Below the pieces are notes generated by a model. That model searched no databases, was not told the DNA's origin, and was given only the letters and a program-made list of their open reading frames with translations. Both the position numbers and the translations under genes were made by a program. Positions 6,993-15,235 of a stretch of DNA of 27,180 nucleotides are shown here, in pieces (within the stretch, counting starts at the first letter, position 1; each line of letters opens with the position of its first letter). Source of the stretch: an uncultured Prevotellaceae bacterium (GTDB lineage: Bacteria > Bacteroidota > Bacteroidia > Bacteroidales > Bacteroidaceae); NCBI GenBank assembly GCA_937891085.1, contig CALAEY010000005.1, positions 1 to 27,180 on the forward strand, in the 5' to 3' direction.

Positions 6993-8165
6993 ATGGCTTT
7001 CAATTTTGATACTTCTATAGACCGTTGGGGAACGAATAGCTATAAGTGGGATAGCGCTCCGAATGATGACGTGCTGCCTCTCTGGGTGGCTGATATGGAC
7101 TTCCAGACGGCACCAGCCATCATAGAGGCCTTGCGGAAGCGTGTGGAGCATGGCGTGTTTGGCTATACCCATGTGCCAGAGGCATTCTATCAAGCCACTA
7201 TCGACTGGTTCCGTCGTAAACATGGGTGGACCATACAGCGTGAATGGATGCTCTATACCTCTGGCGTAGTGCCTGCTATCTCTGCCGTCATCAAAGGTCT
7301 GACGAAGCCTGGCGACAAGGTGCTGGTGCAGACGCCTGTGTATAATTGCTTCTTCTCCAGCATTCGCAACAATGGCTGCGTGATGGCGGAGAATCGCTTG
7401 GTCTATGAGAATCAATATTATCACATAGACTTTGACGACTTCGAGCGTCAGGCTGCAGACCCAGCCGTAAAGCTGTTCCTGCTCTGCAACCCTCACAACC
7501 CAGCAGGCAGGGTATGGACCCGTGAGGAGTTAGTCCGCATGGGGGAGATTTGTCAGCGTCATGGGGTCATCGTAGTGAGCGATGAGATACATGGGGAGTT
7601 CACCTTCCCAGGCTACACCTATACGCCTTTTGCGGCTGCCTCTGACGTCTGTCTGCACAATTCCATTACCTGCACTTCGCCCAGCAAGGCATTCAATACT
7701 GCAGGTCTGCAGATAGCCAACATCATCAGCGACAATGCGGAGTGGCGACAGAAGACAGACCGTGCCATCAATGATAATGAGGTGTGCGACGTGAATCCGT
7801 TTGGCATCGAGGCCCTCATGGCTGCTTATACAGAAGGCGAGGCATGGCTGGAGGAACTGAAACAGTATATCTACGAGAATTATCGTTTCCTCTGTTGTTT
7901 CTTTGAGGAGCACCTGCCTCAGTTCCCTGTCTTGCGCATGGAAGGTACCTATCTGGCATGGGTAGATTGTCGTGCCCTGTCATTCACTTCTGAGCAGTTG
8001 GAAGAACGCCTGCTGGCAGATCAGAAAGTCTGGGTGAATGCAGGAAGCATGTACGGAGCAGCTGGCGAAGGCTTTATCCGTATCAACATGGCTTGCCCAC
8101 GTGCTCGTCTGGAAGAAGGCTTGCAGCGCATCAAAGAAGGATTAATTTATAAACTTTCCGTATAA
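6993..8165 (+). CDS. PatB/MalY-type PLP-dependent C-S lyase or aminotransferase
   Basis: This 390-residue cytoplasmic enzyme is of PLP fold type I. The start MAFNFDTSIDRWGTNSYKWD and LPLWVADMDF are characteristic of the PatB/MalY group, which are mostly cystathionine beta-lyase or cysteine-S-conjugate lyase enzymes. Visible motifs are NPHNPAGR (166-173), SDEIH with the pyridine-binding Asp197, and SPSKAFNTAGLQ with the Schiff-base Lys232. The C-terminus INMACPRARLEEGLQRI is also typical. I chose ATG 6993 because the frame upstream (from 6912) would translate the repeat block. In-vivo substrate cannot be told; cystathionine, cysteine conjugates or an aminotransferase substrate are all possible. 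It lies in line with DUF3737 and the MATE exporter, and Tex starts 13 bp after it. Confidence 0.9.
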   Translation: MAFNFDTSIDRWGTNSYKWDSAPNDDVLPLWVADMDFQTAPAIIEALRKRVEHGVFGYTHVPEAFYQATIDWFRRKHGWTIQREWMLYTSGVVPAISAVIKGLTKPGDKVLVQTPVYNCFFSSIRNNGCVMAENRLVYENQYYHIDFDDFERQAADPAVKLFLLCNPHNPAGRVWTREELVRMGEICQRHGVIVVSDEIHGEFTFPGYTYTPFAAASDVCLHNSITCTSPSKAFNTAGLQIANIISDNAEWRQKTDRAINDNEVCDVNPFGIEALMAAYTEGEAWLEELKQYIYENYRFLCCFFEEHLPQFPVLRMEGTYLAWVDCRALSFTSEQLEERLLADQKVWVNAGSMYGAAGEGFIRINMACPRARLEEGLQRIKEGLIYKLSV

Positions 8166-8178
8166 TCCGTTGCTTGTT

Positions 8179-10320
8179 ATGGAACAGAACCAATTCACAT
8201 CCCGTATAGCCCAGCAGCTCCAACTTTCGGAGCGCAGCGTAGGCAACACCATCGAACTGCTGGACGAAGGTGCCACCATCCCTTTCATTGCCCGCTACCG
8301 TAAGGAGCGCACGGGCTCCCTCGATGAAGTGCAGATAGCACAGATAGGCGAACTTTACCAGAAGTTCCAAGAGCTGCAGAAGCGTAAGGAGACCATCCTG
8401 AAGACCATAGAGGAACAGGGTAAGCTCACGCCAGAGCTGAAGCAGCGCATCACGGATACGTGGGAGTCGTCCGTGCTGGAAGACATCTACCTGCCTTACC
8501 GCCCTAAGCGACGCACAAAGGCACAGGTGGCACGTGAACATGGTTTGGAACCACTTGCCAAGGTGCTGCTGATGCAGCGTGAGCGTGAGGTGGAGCAGGT
8601 GGCACAGTGCTACGTCACAGCGGATGTGCCAAGTGTGGAAGACGCCCTGCAAGGCGCTAAGGACATCATTGCTGAGATGGTAAGTGAGGATGAGCGTTCA
8701 CGCAACCAATTGCGAGGGGCCTTCCGTCGTCAGGCTGTCATCACCTCGAAGGTGGTGAAGGCCAAGGAAGAAGAAGAGGGGGCCGCCAAGTTCTCCGATT
8801 ATTTCGACTGGTCGGAACCATTGAAGCGCTGCTCGTCCCATCGCTTGCTGGCCATGCGTCGTGGTGAGGCAGAGGGTTTCCTCCGTGTGTCCATCTCTCC
8901 TAATGAGGCCGAAGGCATAGAGAATCTGCAGCATCATTATGTAAGAGGTACGGGTACGTGCAGCCGCTTGGTAGGTGAGGCAGTGGCCGATGCCTATAAG
9001 CGCTTGCTGAAGCCTTCCATAGAAACTGAATTTGCTGCCCTGACCAAGGAGAAAGCCGATGAGGAGTGCATCAAGGTCTTTGCGGAGAACCTGCGCCAAC
9101 TGCTGCTTTCCCCACCACTGGGTGAGAAGCGCGTCATGGGTATCGACCCAGGCTTCCGCACGGGATGCAAGGTGGTGTGCCTCGATGCACAGGGCAATCT
9201 GCTGCACTACGAAGCCATCTATCCCCATCCACCACAGTCGGAACGTGTGAAATCCGTCCGTGCCGTGGAGCGCATGGTGGAGACCTATAAGATAGAAGCC
9301 ATCGCCATAGGCAATGGTACTGCCAGTCGTGAGACGGCCAGTTTCGTGGAGCGTCTGCACTTAGGTGATGAGGTACAGGCCTTTGTGGTGAGTGAGGATG
9401 GGGCTTCCGTCTATTCTGCCTCTAAGTTGGGCAGGGAAGAGTTTCCTGACTATGATGTCACTGTGCGAGGTGCCGTGTCTATTGGTCGTCGCTTGATGGA
9501 TCCGCTGGCAGAGTTGGTGAAGATAGACCCCAAGAGCATCGGAGTGGGGCAGTACCAGCATGATGTGGATCAAGGCAAGCTGAAGCAGAAACTCGACCAG
9601 ACGGTGGAGAGCTGTGTAAATGCTGTGGGTGTGGATCTGAACACTGCCAGTCGGCACCTGCTGACCTATGTCAGTGGCTTAGGCCCTCAGTTGGCCCAGA
9701 ACATCGTGGACTATCGACGAGAGCATGGGGCTTTCACCAGCAGGGCACAGCTCCTGAAAGTGCCACGCTTAGGTCCTGCTGCCTATCAGCAATGTGCTGG
9801 CTTCCTGCGCATCCGTTGGGCAGAGAACCCGCTCGACAACAGTGCCGTGCATCCTGAGCGCTACGCCTTGGTGGAACGCATGGCAAAGGATGCTGGTTGT
9901 ACAGTGGCAACGCTGATGTCTGATGCTGATAAGCGCAGCAAGATAGACGTGCAGCAATACGTCACAGCAGAGGTAGGACTCCCTACGCTCACAGATATCA
10001 TGAAAGAGTTGGAGAAGCCAGGCCGTGACCCTCGTGCCCAGATAGAGGTATTCAAGTTCGACGATCGAGTGAATCATTTCGATGATCTCCGCATCGGCAT
10101 GGAACTGCCAGGCATAGTGACCAATATCACCCGCTTTGGTGCCTTCGTAGATGTAGGTGTGCATCAAGATGGTCTGGTACATGTGTCACAGTTGGCCAAT
10201 CGTTACGTCTCCGACCCTAACGATGTGGTACGGCTGCACCAGCATGTCAGGGTACGCGTGATAGAGCTTGATGAGAAGCGTCACCGCATTGCTTTCACCA
10301 TGCGGGGCGTGGAGCAGTAG
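8179..10320 (+). CDS. tex: Tex-type S1 RNA-binding protein
   Basis: Tex is a conserved nucleic-acid-binding protein linked to transcription and RNA turnover. The 713 residues show the normal order. An N-terminal helical region includes TIPFIARYRKERTGSLDEVQ, one of the best-conserved Tex segments. A YqgF/RNase H-like domain begins near residue 316 (RVMGIDPGFRTGCK). Helix-hairpin-helix segments lie at about 495-540 (NIVDYRREHGAFTSRAQLLK). A C-terminal S1 domain occupies about 640-710 (GIVTNITRFGAFVDVGVHQ). I chose ATG 8179 (MEQNQFTSRIA); an in-frame TTG at 8170 is less likely. It starts 13 bp after the PLP enzyme stop and is probably in the same transcript. Its end meets the convergent GH30 gene with only 2 bp between them. 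Confidence 0.95.
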   Translation: MEQNQFTSRIAQQLQLSERSVGNTIELLDEGATIPFIARYRKERTGSLDEVQIAQIGELYQKFQELQKRKETILKTIEEQGKLTPELKQRITDTWESSVLEDIYLPYRPKRRTKAQVAREHGLEPLAKVLLMQREREVEQVAQCYVTADVPSVEDALQGAKDIIAEMVSEDERSRNQLRGAFRRQAVITSKVVKAKEEEEGAAKFSDYFDWSEPLKRCSSHRLLAMRRGEAEGFLRVSISPNEAEGIENLQHHYVRGTGTCSRLVGEAVADAYKRLLKPSIETEFAALTKEKADEECIKVFAENLRQLLLSPPLGEKRVMGIDPGFRTGCKVVCLDAQGNLLHYEAIYPHPPQSERVKSVRAVERMVETYKIEAIAIGNGTASRETASFVERLHLGDEVQAFVVSEDGASVYSASKLGREEFPDYDVTVRGAVSIGRRLMDPLAELVKIDPKSIGVGQYQHDVDQGKLKQKLDQTVESCVNAVGVDLNTASRHLLTYVSGLGPQLAQNIVDYRREHGAFTSRAQLLKVPRLGPAAYQQCAGFLRIRWAENPLDNSAVHPERYALVERMAKDAGCTVATLMSDADKRSKIDVQQYVTAEVGLPTLTDIMKELEKPGRDPRAQIEVFKFDDRVNHFDDLRIGMELPGIVTNITRFGAFVDVGVHQDGLVHVSQLANRYVSDPNDVVRLHQHVRVRVIELDEKRHRIAFTMRGVEQ

Positions 10321-10322
10321 CC

Positions 10323-11750
10323 TTACCAGCGATAAGACACCACACTGCGGGCAGGAATCTCTGCCGTGAAGGTGTGGGTGCCGTCACTCACGTTCAGGGT
10401 GCGGCTTTCTCCCTCGTTGCATACCACCAAGGCAAGGGTGCCGTCTGGATTGACAAACGCAGCCTGCGTCAGTTGCTCCGCTGTGGTAGTGGAGTTTATG
10501 CGCACAGCTCCAGGCCTTGCCGCAGCAGCCATGTGAGCCATGGCGTAGTAGTGGGAGTTGCGAGTGATGTCTGTATAGTTCGTGTTGTCCACATCCACAG
10601 CACCGTAGCAAGTAGCGCAAGCACCTTGGCCACGATGAGGCCCCCGATCATTGTCGAGCATCAGGTTCCATACGATGGCCCCACGGCACCAGCCGTTCAC
10701 GGTGGCCAGTCCCAATTCCCGCACATCACGCAGCAATGCCACTTCGAGGTCCCTTCCCTTGTTCCAAGTGCCAATGCTCGCCTCTGTGAAAAGCAGTTCC
10801 TTATCAGGCGCTTCCTGCTGGATGCGCAGCAGTTCCGTAGGTCTGCCCCCATAGTTGTGGTAGGCAGCGCCAGCGAAGTAGCGGGCTGCCTCTGCATCCT
10901 CATAGATGTGCAGCGGATATTGCTGTTGGTCGGGCATGTCGTCGTAGTTGTAATTATGGTCGAAAGCATATACCTTTACGTTCAGTGCTGCTTGTTTCAA
11001 AGCCGGTCCTAAGGCCTCCATCACGAAACGCTGCTGTTCCTGCCACGTCATGAAAAGCGAAGCCGAATTGCCCTTGTTCAGCGGTTCGTTCTGCAGGGTG
11101 ATACTATAAATAGGTATGCCCGCTGCCTGCATGGCCTCTATCCATTTCACGAAGTAAGCGGCATAGTCCTGATAGTAGGCAGGATTCAGCTGTCCGCTGG
11201 TCCAGGAATCGAAAGGCACAGGCTCCTCCAGACTCTTCACCTTCATCCATTTAGGGCAAGTCCAAGGCGACCCCATGATTTTCAAGGCTGGATTTATCTC
11301 TAAGATCTCTTTCAAGGCTGGTATAACGTATTTCGTTTCCTCAATGGTCAAGGCGAAGTGCTCCAGACCAGGCTCGTCGCAGAGCGTGTACTCACTGAGG
11401 GAGAAGTCGGAACAGCCAATGCTGATGCGCACATAGCCAAAGCCGTAGTTGTTGGGACTGAAAGTCTCCTCCAAGAAACGATGACGCGCCTCGGCAGGCA
11501 TCAGGGAGAGGTTATAGGCGGTAGAGCCTGTCACAGCAGCCCCAAAGCCGTCGATGGTCTGGTAGCGTACAGCCGTGTTCAGCGTGATAGTGCCTGTAGC
11601 TGTGGCAGAAGTGCCAAAGTTGGCCGTGCCAGATGTGAGATCCATTTGGCGGTTGGCTGTGGTTGTCAGAGTGGCTACCTGTGCAGGCTGAGCCTGAAGC
11701 GCAGTGGTACATAGCCATGCAGCCATGCCCAGTAAAGAGAGTGCTTTCAT
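10323..11750 (-). CDS. Secreted GH30-family glycoside hydrolase
   Basis: This 475-residue enzyme starts with a signal peptide (MKALSLLGMAAWLCTTALQA) without a lipobox, so it is exported to the periplasm or beyond. The (beta/alpha)8 catalytic domain has QTIDGFGAAVTGSTA near residue 64 and GSPWTCPKWMK at 160-170. The predicted acid/base is Glu222 in LQNEP and the nucleophile Glu323 in LFTEAS, as in clan GH-A family 30. A small beta domain follows (about 412-475, LALVVCNEGE). Family 30 includes glucosylceramidases, beta-1,6-glucanases and xylanases; the motifs look closest to the glucosylceramidase/beta-1,6-glucanase group, but specificity is uncertain. The frame is open 69 codons further upstream, but the signal peptide and promoter fix the start at 11750. 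No SusC/SusD pair is nearby. Confidence 0.92.
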   Translation of the reverse strand: MKALSLLGMAAWLCTTALQAQPAQVATLTTTANRQMDLTSGTANFGTSATATGTITLNTAVRYQTIDGFGAAVTGSTAYNLSLMPAEARHRFLEETFSPNNYGFGYVRISIGCSDFSLSEYTLCDEPGLEHFALTIEETKYVIPALKEILEINPALKIMGSPWTCPKWMKVKSLEEPVPFDSWTSGQLNPAYYQDYAAYFVKWIEAMQAAGIPIYSITLQNEPLNKGNSASLFMTWQEQQRFVMEALGPALKQAALNVKVYAFDHNYNYDDMPDQQQYPLHIYEDAEAARYFAGAAYHNYGGRPTELLRIQQEAPDKELLFTEASIGTWNKGRDLEVALLRDVRELGLATVNGWCRGAIVWNLMLDNDRGPHRGQGACATCYGAVDVDNTNYTDITRNSHYYAMAHMAAAARPGAVRINSTTTAEQLTQAAFVNPDGTLALVVCNEGESRTLNVSDGTHTFTAEIPARSVVSYRW

Positions 11751-11776
11751 GTATTCCTTCTTTTTGGTTAATGCTA

Positions 11777-11807
11777 CAAAAGTAAGCAACGCTGATGGAA
11801 TTTCCAA
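11777..11807 (-). promoter_or_regulatory. Promoter of the GH30 gene
   Basis: On the minus strand TTGG (11807-11804) is followed after 19 bp by TACTTTTG (11784-11777), a perfect match to the Bacteroidetes consensus. The start codon lies 26 bp downstream. Its -33 box is 7 bp from that of the divergent nrnA-like gene. Confidence 0.75.
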
Positions 11808-11814
11808 ATAATTG

Positions 11815-11845
11815 TTGGCGTTCCACCGAATTTGCACTATCTTTG
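11815..11845 (+). promoter_or_regulatory. Promoter of the DHH phosphoesterase-DUF4827-glmM operon
   Basis: TTGG at 11815-11818 and TATCTTTG at 11838-11845 are 19 bp apart. The start codon lies 25 bp past the -7 box. An 8-bp palindrome, AGCATGCT (11863-11870), touches the start codon. Confidence 0.78.
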
Positions 11846-11870
11846 CAATCTTCGTATAAAAAAGCATGCT

Positions 11871-12965
11871 ATGTTGAAACAGATGATAGATCCGCAGAGC
11901 GTCACTGAGTTTGCCTCGTGGATAGAGAAATATGAAAGGTTCGTCATCATTGGCCATACTTCACCCGATGGTGATGCCGTGGGTTCCTGCCTGGCGTTCT
12001 GCCACTTCCTGACCTTCAAGGGCAAGAAAGCGCAGGTAGTGATGCCCAATGTGTTTCCCGACTTCCTGAAGTGGCTTCCAGGGAGCGATGTGGTGGCGTT
12101 CTATCGCAATGCCTCCCGCAGTCCCAAGAATGTGGAGCGTGTGGAGCAGATCATCCGTGAGGCAGAGGTCATCTGCTGCCTCGACTTCAATGAACTTTCA
12201 CGCATCGATGAGGTAGGGGACTTGGTGCAGCAGTCGGATGCCAAGATTCTGCTCTTGGATCATCACCTCCATCCAGGCGACTTTGCCGATATCACTATCT
12301 CCTTCCCAGAGCAGTCGTCCACTTGTGAACTGCTTTTCCGCTTCCTGTCAGACTTGGGACACTACGAGGAGATGACCACTTCTGAAGCAGCTTGTCTCTA
12401 TACGGGCATGATGACGGATACAGGCGGATTCACCTATAATTCTACTCGAGGTGACATTTTCTACATCGTGAGCCTGTTGCTCGACAAGGGCATCAACAAA
12501 GACGTGATCTATCGCAAGGTGAACAACAGCTTTACTTCAGCACGCCTGCAGTTGCAAGGAGCCGTGCTCAGCCACATGACCTACCTGCCATCCTACCATA
12601 CAGCCATCCTCACCTTGGGCAAAAAGATGCAGGAAAAGCTCAACTACCACAGAGGCGACAGTGAGGGATTCGTGAACCTTCCTTTAGGCATTAAGGACGT
12701 GATTTTCACCTGCTTCCTGCGTGAAGATACAGAGCGCAATGAGATAAAGCTCTCCTTCCGCTCTATAGGCGACTTTCCTTGCCAAGAGGTGGCTAAGCTC
12801 TTTGGCGGTGGCGGACACCTCAATGCTGCAGGGGCCGAGCGTATAGGTATCACCTTGAGACAAGCCAAGGAAGAGGTCATCGACGTATTGGGGCAGTTCA
12901 AGGAACAGCTGCACGAGGCTTATCGGGCAGAGCAGCGCGTGTCTTATTTGCTGCGCAAAAGTTAA
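11871..12965 (+). CDS. nrnA: DHH/DHHA1 phosphoesterase, NrnA-like oligoribonuclease / pAp phosphatase
   Basis: This 364-residue cytoplasmic metal-dependent phosphoesterase has the DHH motifs: GHTSPDGDA at 28-36, CLDFNELSRI near 105, DHH at 130-132, and TGMMTDTGGF near 180. The C-terminal DHHA1 substrate-binding domain ends with GGGGHLNAAG at 312-321. NrnA-type proteins degrade short RNA oligonucleotides and dephosphorylate 3'-phosphoadenosine 5'-phosphate. Length and motif spacing fit NrnA rather than the longer RecJ. I chose ATG 11871 because an in-frame start at 11832 would lie within the promoter. The DUF4827 lipoprotein follows after 75 bp, then glmM. Whether it prefers nanoRNA, pAp or cyclic-dinucleotide products cannot be told from sequence. 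Confidence 0.88.
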   Translation: MLKQMIDPQSVTEFASWIEKYERFVIIGHTSPDGDAVGSCLAFCHFLTFKGKKAQVVMPNVFPDFLKWLPGSDVVAFYRNASRSPKNVERVEQIIREAEVICCLDFNELSRIDEVGDLVQQSDAKILLLDHHLHPGDFADITISFPEQSSTCELLFRFLSDLGHYEEMTTSEAACLYTGMMTDTGGFTYNSTRGDIFYIVSLLLDKGINKDVIYRKVNNSFTSARLQLQGAVLSHMTYLPSYHTAILTLGKKMQEKLNYHRGDSEGFVNLPLGIKDVIFTCFLREDTERNEIKLSFRSIGDFPCQEVAKLFGGGGHLNAAGAERIGITLRQAKEEVIDVLGQFKEQLHEAYRAEQRVSYLLRKS

Positions 12966-13014
12966 ATGTTGCGAAGTTTATTGCACTTTTGATACGGTTT
13001 ACATGAAAATAGCC

Positions 13015-13022
13015 TATTTTTG
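13015..13022 (+). promoter_or_regulatory. Possible internal -7 box before the DUF4827 gene
   Basis: TATTTTTG matches TAnnTTTG and lies 18 bp before the start codon. The nearest TTTG (12988-12991) is 23 bp upstream of it, slightly too far, so this is a tentative second promoter for DUF4827 and glmM. Confidence 0.4.
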
Positions 13023-13040
13023 CAAAAATTTTACGTATAG

Positions 13041-13649
13041 ATGAAGAAACTAGTGTATTTTATAGTAGGACTCCTGGCGTGTAGCATGGCTTTTCAGTCT
13101 TGTCACGACAATGTGACCTATGCAGACATGCTGAAGGATGAGAACCGCATGATAGAGAATCTTATCAAGGACAGCAGCATCGTGGTGATCTCACAGAGTG
13201 AGTTCTATGCGCATGACACTGTCACCAACCTCAGTCGTAATGAGTTCGTGCAGTTGGCCAGCGGTGTCTATATGCAGATTGTAGACAAAGGCTCTACAGA
13301 TCCTACTGACACCATTTGTAGTAACGACCATGTGCTGGTGCGCTTTATAGAGTATAATATCTCCGACACTATGAATGTGTCTTGCGCCAATGTCTCTTAC
13401 CCCTATATAGTAGATGAGTTCCGCTACGTGAAGAGCGGTACATCTATCATGGGCACGTTCATCGGCGGTGTGATGTATGCCACTTATCAGAGTACCACCG
13501 TCCCATCAGGATGGCTTGCTGCCTTACCATACGTCCGTAACGGTGCCCATGTGAAGCTCATCGTGCCATCCAAGATGGGACATGATGCCTCCATGCAGTA
13601 TGTGCATCCTTACTACTATGATCTAAGAAGAATTTCCTTCTATAAGTAA
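13041..13649 (+). CDS. DUF4827 family lipoprotein
   Basis: This 202-residue protein has a lipoprotein signal peptide with the lipid-accepting Cys21 (MKKLVYFIVGLLACSMAFQS then C). The mature part includes MLKDENRMIENLIKDSSIVV and VRFIEYNISDTMNVSCANVS and fits DUF4827, a Bacteroidales family thought to resemble FKBP-type peptidyl-prolyl isomerases. Enzymatic activity is not established. Composition suggests an envelope-anchored protein. It lies between a DHH phosphoesterase and glmM, with only 11 bp before glmM, so the three genes are probably one operon. I believe this gene order recurs in other Bacteroidales, but that is from memory and unchecked. Confidence 0.85.
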   Translation: MKKLVYFIVGLLACSMAFQSCHDNVTYADMLKDENRMIENLIKDSSIVVISQSEFYAHDTVTNLSRNEFVQLASGVYMQIVDKGSTDPTDTICSNDHVLVRFIEYNISDTMNVSCANVSYPYIVDEFRYVKSGTSIMGTFIGGVMYATYQSTTVPSGWLAALPYVRNGAHVKLIVPSKMGHDASMQYVHPYYYDLRRISFYK

Positions 13650-13660
13650 TACCTTATCCT

Positions 13661-15085
13661 ATGACACTGATTAAATCAATTTCAGGCATTCGCGGTACCA
13701 TTGGCGGTCATGCAGGCGAGGGCCTCAGTCCGCTCGACATGGTGAAGTTCACCGCTGCTTATGCCACCCTTATCCGTCAGACTTGTACAGTAAAAAACAA
13801 TAAGATTGTTGTGGGGCGTGATGCCCGCATCTCAGGTGAGATGGTGCGCAGTGTCGTGGTTGGCACCCTGATGGGCATGGGCTGGGACGTGGTCGATATC
13901 GACTTGGCCACCACCCCTACCACCGAGTTGGCCGTCACCATGGAAGGTGCCAGCGGAGGCATCATTCTTACTGCCTCACATAACCCCAAGCAGTGGAACG
14001 CTCTGAAGCTGCTCAATGAGCATGGTGAGTTCCTCAATGCCGAGGAAGGCAACGAGGTGCTGCGTATCGCTGAGGCGGAGGCTTTCACCTTTGCAGAGGT
14101 GGATCAGTTGGGCAGCTACCGCAAGGACCTGAGCTACAATCAGAAACACATAGATGCCGTGCTTTCATTGCCACTTGTCGATGTAGAAGCCATCCGCAAG
14201 GCCCACTTCCGTGTGGCTATAGATACTGTGAACTCCGTGGGAGGCATCATCCTGCCACAGCTGCTGGAGCAACTTGGTGTGGCGCAGATCAGCGGGCTCT
14301 ATACTGAGCCTACGGGCGACTTCCAGCACAATCCAGAGCCGTTGGAGAAGAACCTGGGCGACATCATGGCACTGATGCGTCAGGGAGGTCACGATGTGGC
14401 TTTCGTGGTCGATCCCGATGTAGACCGTCTGGCCATGATCTGCGAAGACGGCACCATGTATGGTGAAGAATACACGCTGGTCACTGTGGCAGACTATATC
14501 CTGAAGCACACGCCAGGCAATACCGTGAGCAACCTTAGTTCTACCCGTGCCCTGCGTGATGTGACAGAGAAATACGGACAGCAGTATTTCGCTTCTGCCG
14601 TTGGCGAGGTTAATGTCACCACCAAGATGAAAGAGGTGGATGCCGTGATCGGAGGTGAAGGCAATGGCGGAGTCATCTACCCAGCCATTCACTATGGCCG
14701 TGATGCCCTCGTAGGCATTGCCCTGTTCCTTAGCCATCTGGCTCATGAGGGCAAGAAGGTGAGTGAGCTCCGTGCCACCTATCCATCCTACTTTATGGCA
14801 AAGAATCGCATCGACCTCCGTCCAGATACAGACATCGATGCTATTTTGAATAAGGTAAAATCCATGTACGCGGGTCAGACAGAAGTCAATGTCAACGACA
14901 TCGATGGCGTGAAGATTGACTTCACGGACAAGTGGGTGCATCTGCGTCGCAGCAATACAGAGCCCATCATCCGTGTGTATAGTGAAGCACACACTCTCGT
15001 TGAAGCTGAAGAAATAGGTCAGCAGATCGTGGATATGGTGCAAGAAACATCTTCCACATCTTCCATCTTCCACGGTGGCATATAA
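13661..15085 (+). CDS. glmM: Phosphoglucosamine mutase
   Basis: GlmM converts glucosamine-6-phosphate to glucosamine-1-phosphate for UDP-GlcNAc, peptidoglycan and LPS synthesis in the cytoplasm. The 474-residue protein shows all alpha-D-phosphohexomutase motifs: the phosphoserine loop TASHNP (104-109, Ser106), the Mg-binding loop DPDVDR (251-256), the sugar-recognition loop GEGNGG near 326, and the phosphate-binding RRSNTEP (429-435). A phosphomannomutase/phosphoglucomutase is the main alternative within the superfamily. The last residues, TSSTSSIFHGG, are encoded by the left arm of a long inverted repeat, and the stop codon lies in its loop, so the C-terminal tail is probably not conserved. 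It starts 11 bp after DUF4827. Confidence 0.85.
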   Translation: MTLIKSISGIRGTIGGHAGEGLSPLDMVKFTAAYATLIRQTCTVKNNKIVVGRDARISGEMVRSVVVGTLMGMGWDVVDIDLATTPTTELAVTMEGASGGIILTASHNPKQWNALKLLNEHGEFLNAEEGNEVLRIAEAEAFTFAEVDQLGSYRKDLSYNQKHIDAVLSLPLVDVEAIRKAHFRVAIDTVNSVGGIILPQLLEQLGVAQISGLYTEPTGDFQHNPEPLEKNLGDIMALMRQGGHDVAFVVDPDVDRLAMICEDGTMYGEEYTLVTVADYILKHTPGNTVSNLSSTRALRDVTEKYGQQYFASAVGEVNVTTKMKEVDAVIGGEGNGGVIYPAIHYGRDALVGIALFLSHLAHEGKKVSELRATYPSYFMAKNRIDLRPDTDIDAILNKVKSMYAGQTEVNVNDIDGVKIDFTDKWVHLRRSNTEPIIRVYSEAHTLVEAEEIGQQIVDMVQETSSTSSIFHGGI

Positions 15086-15130
15086 ATCATATGTTATCTC
15101 GTGGAAGATGTGTGGAAGATGTGGAAGATG
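15048..15130. repeat. Long inverted repeat across the glmM stop codon
   Basis: The left arm (15048-15074) is built from CATCTTCCA units and the right arm (15100-15130) from GTGGAAGATG units. They are perfect reverse complements over 27 bp except for a 4-nt bulge (TGTG) in the right arm. The 25-nt loop holds a second small dyad, CATAT (15079-15083) and ATATG (15089-15093), and the glmM stop TAA at 15083-15085. RNA from here would form a very stable hairpin. It may act as a terminator or 3'-end stabiliser, but no T-run follows the right arm directly. Confidence 0.9.
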
Positions 15131-15235
15131 ATGCCCCAAAAGGGTGATTTTCGCGTGCATTTGTGCACAAAATGCTCCGTTTTGCTGCTTTGATATGGGC
15201 CAGAATCCGGCTGTTATCATTGAATCATAACACGA

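Noticed and set aside
8698..9360. 220-codon minus-strand open frame opposite tex
   Set aside because: Fully inside the Tex coding region and without recognisable domains.
10374..11012. 212-codon plus-strand open frame opposite the GH30 gene
   Set aside because: The GH30 frame has signal peptide, catalytic residues and promoter; the opposite frame has none of these.
14165..15220. 351-codon minus-strand open frame opposite glmM
   Set aside because: It lies antisense to a complete, well-matched GlmM and its protein is rich in His/Cys without any recognisable motif, as expected for a shadow frame.
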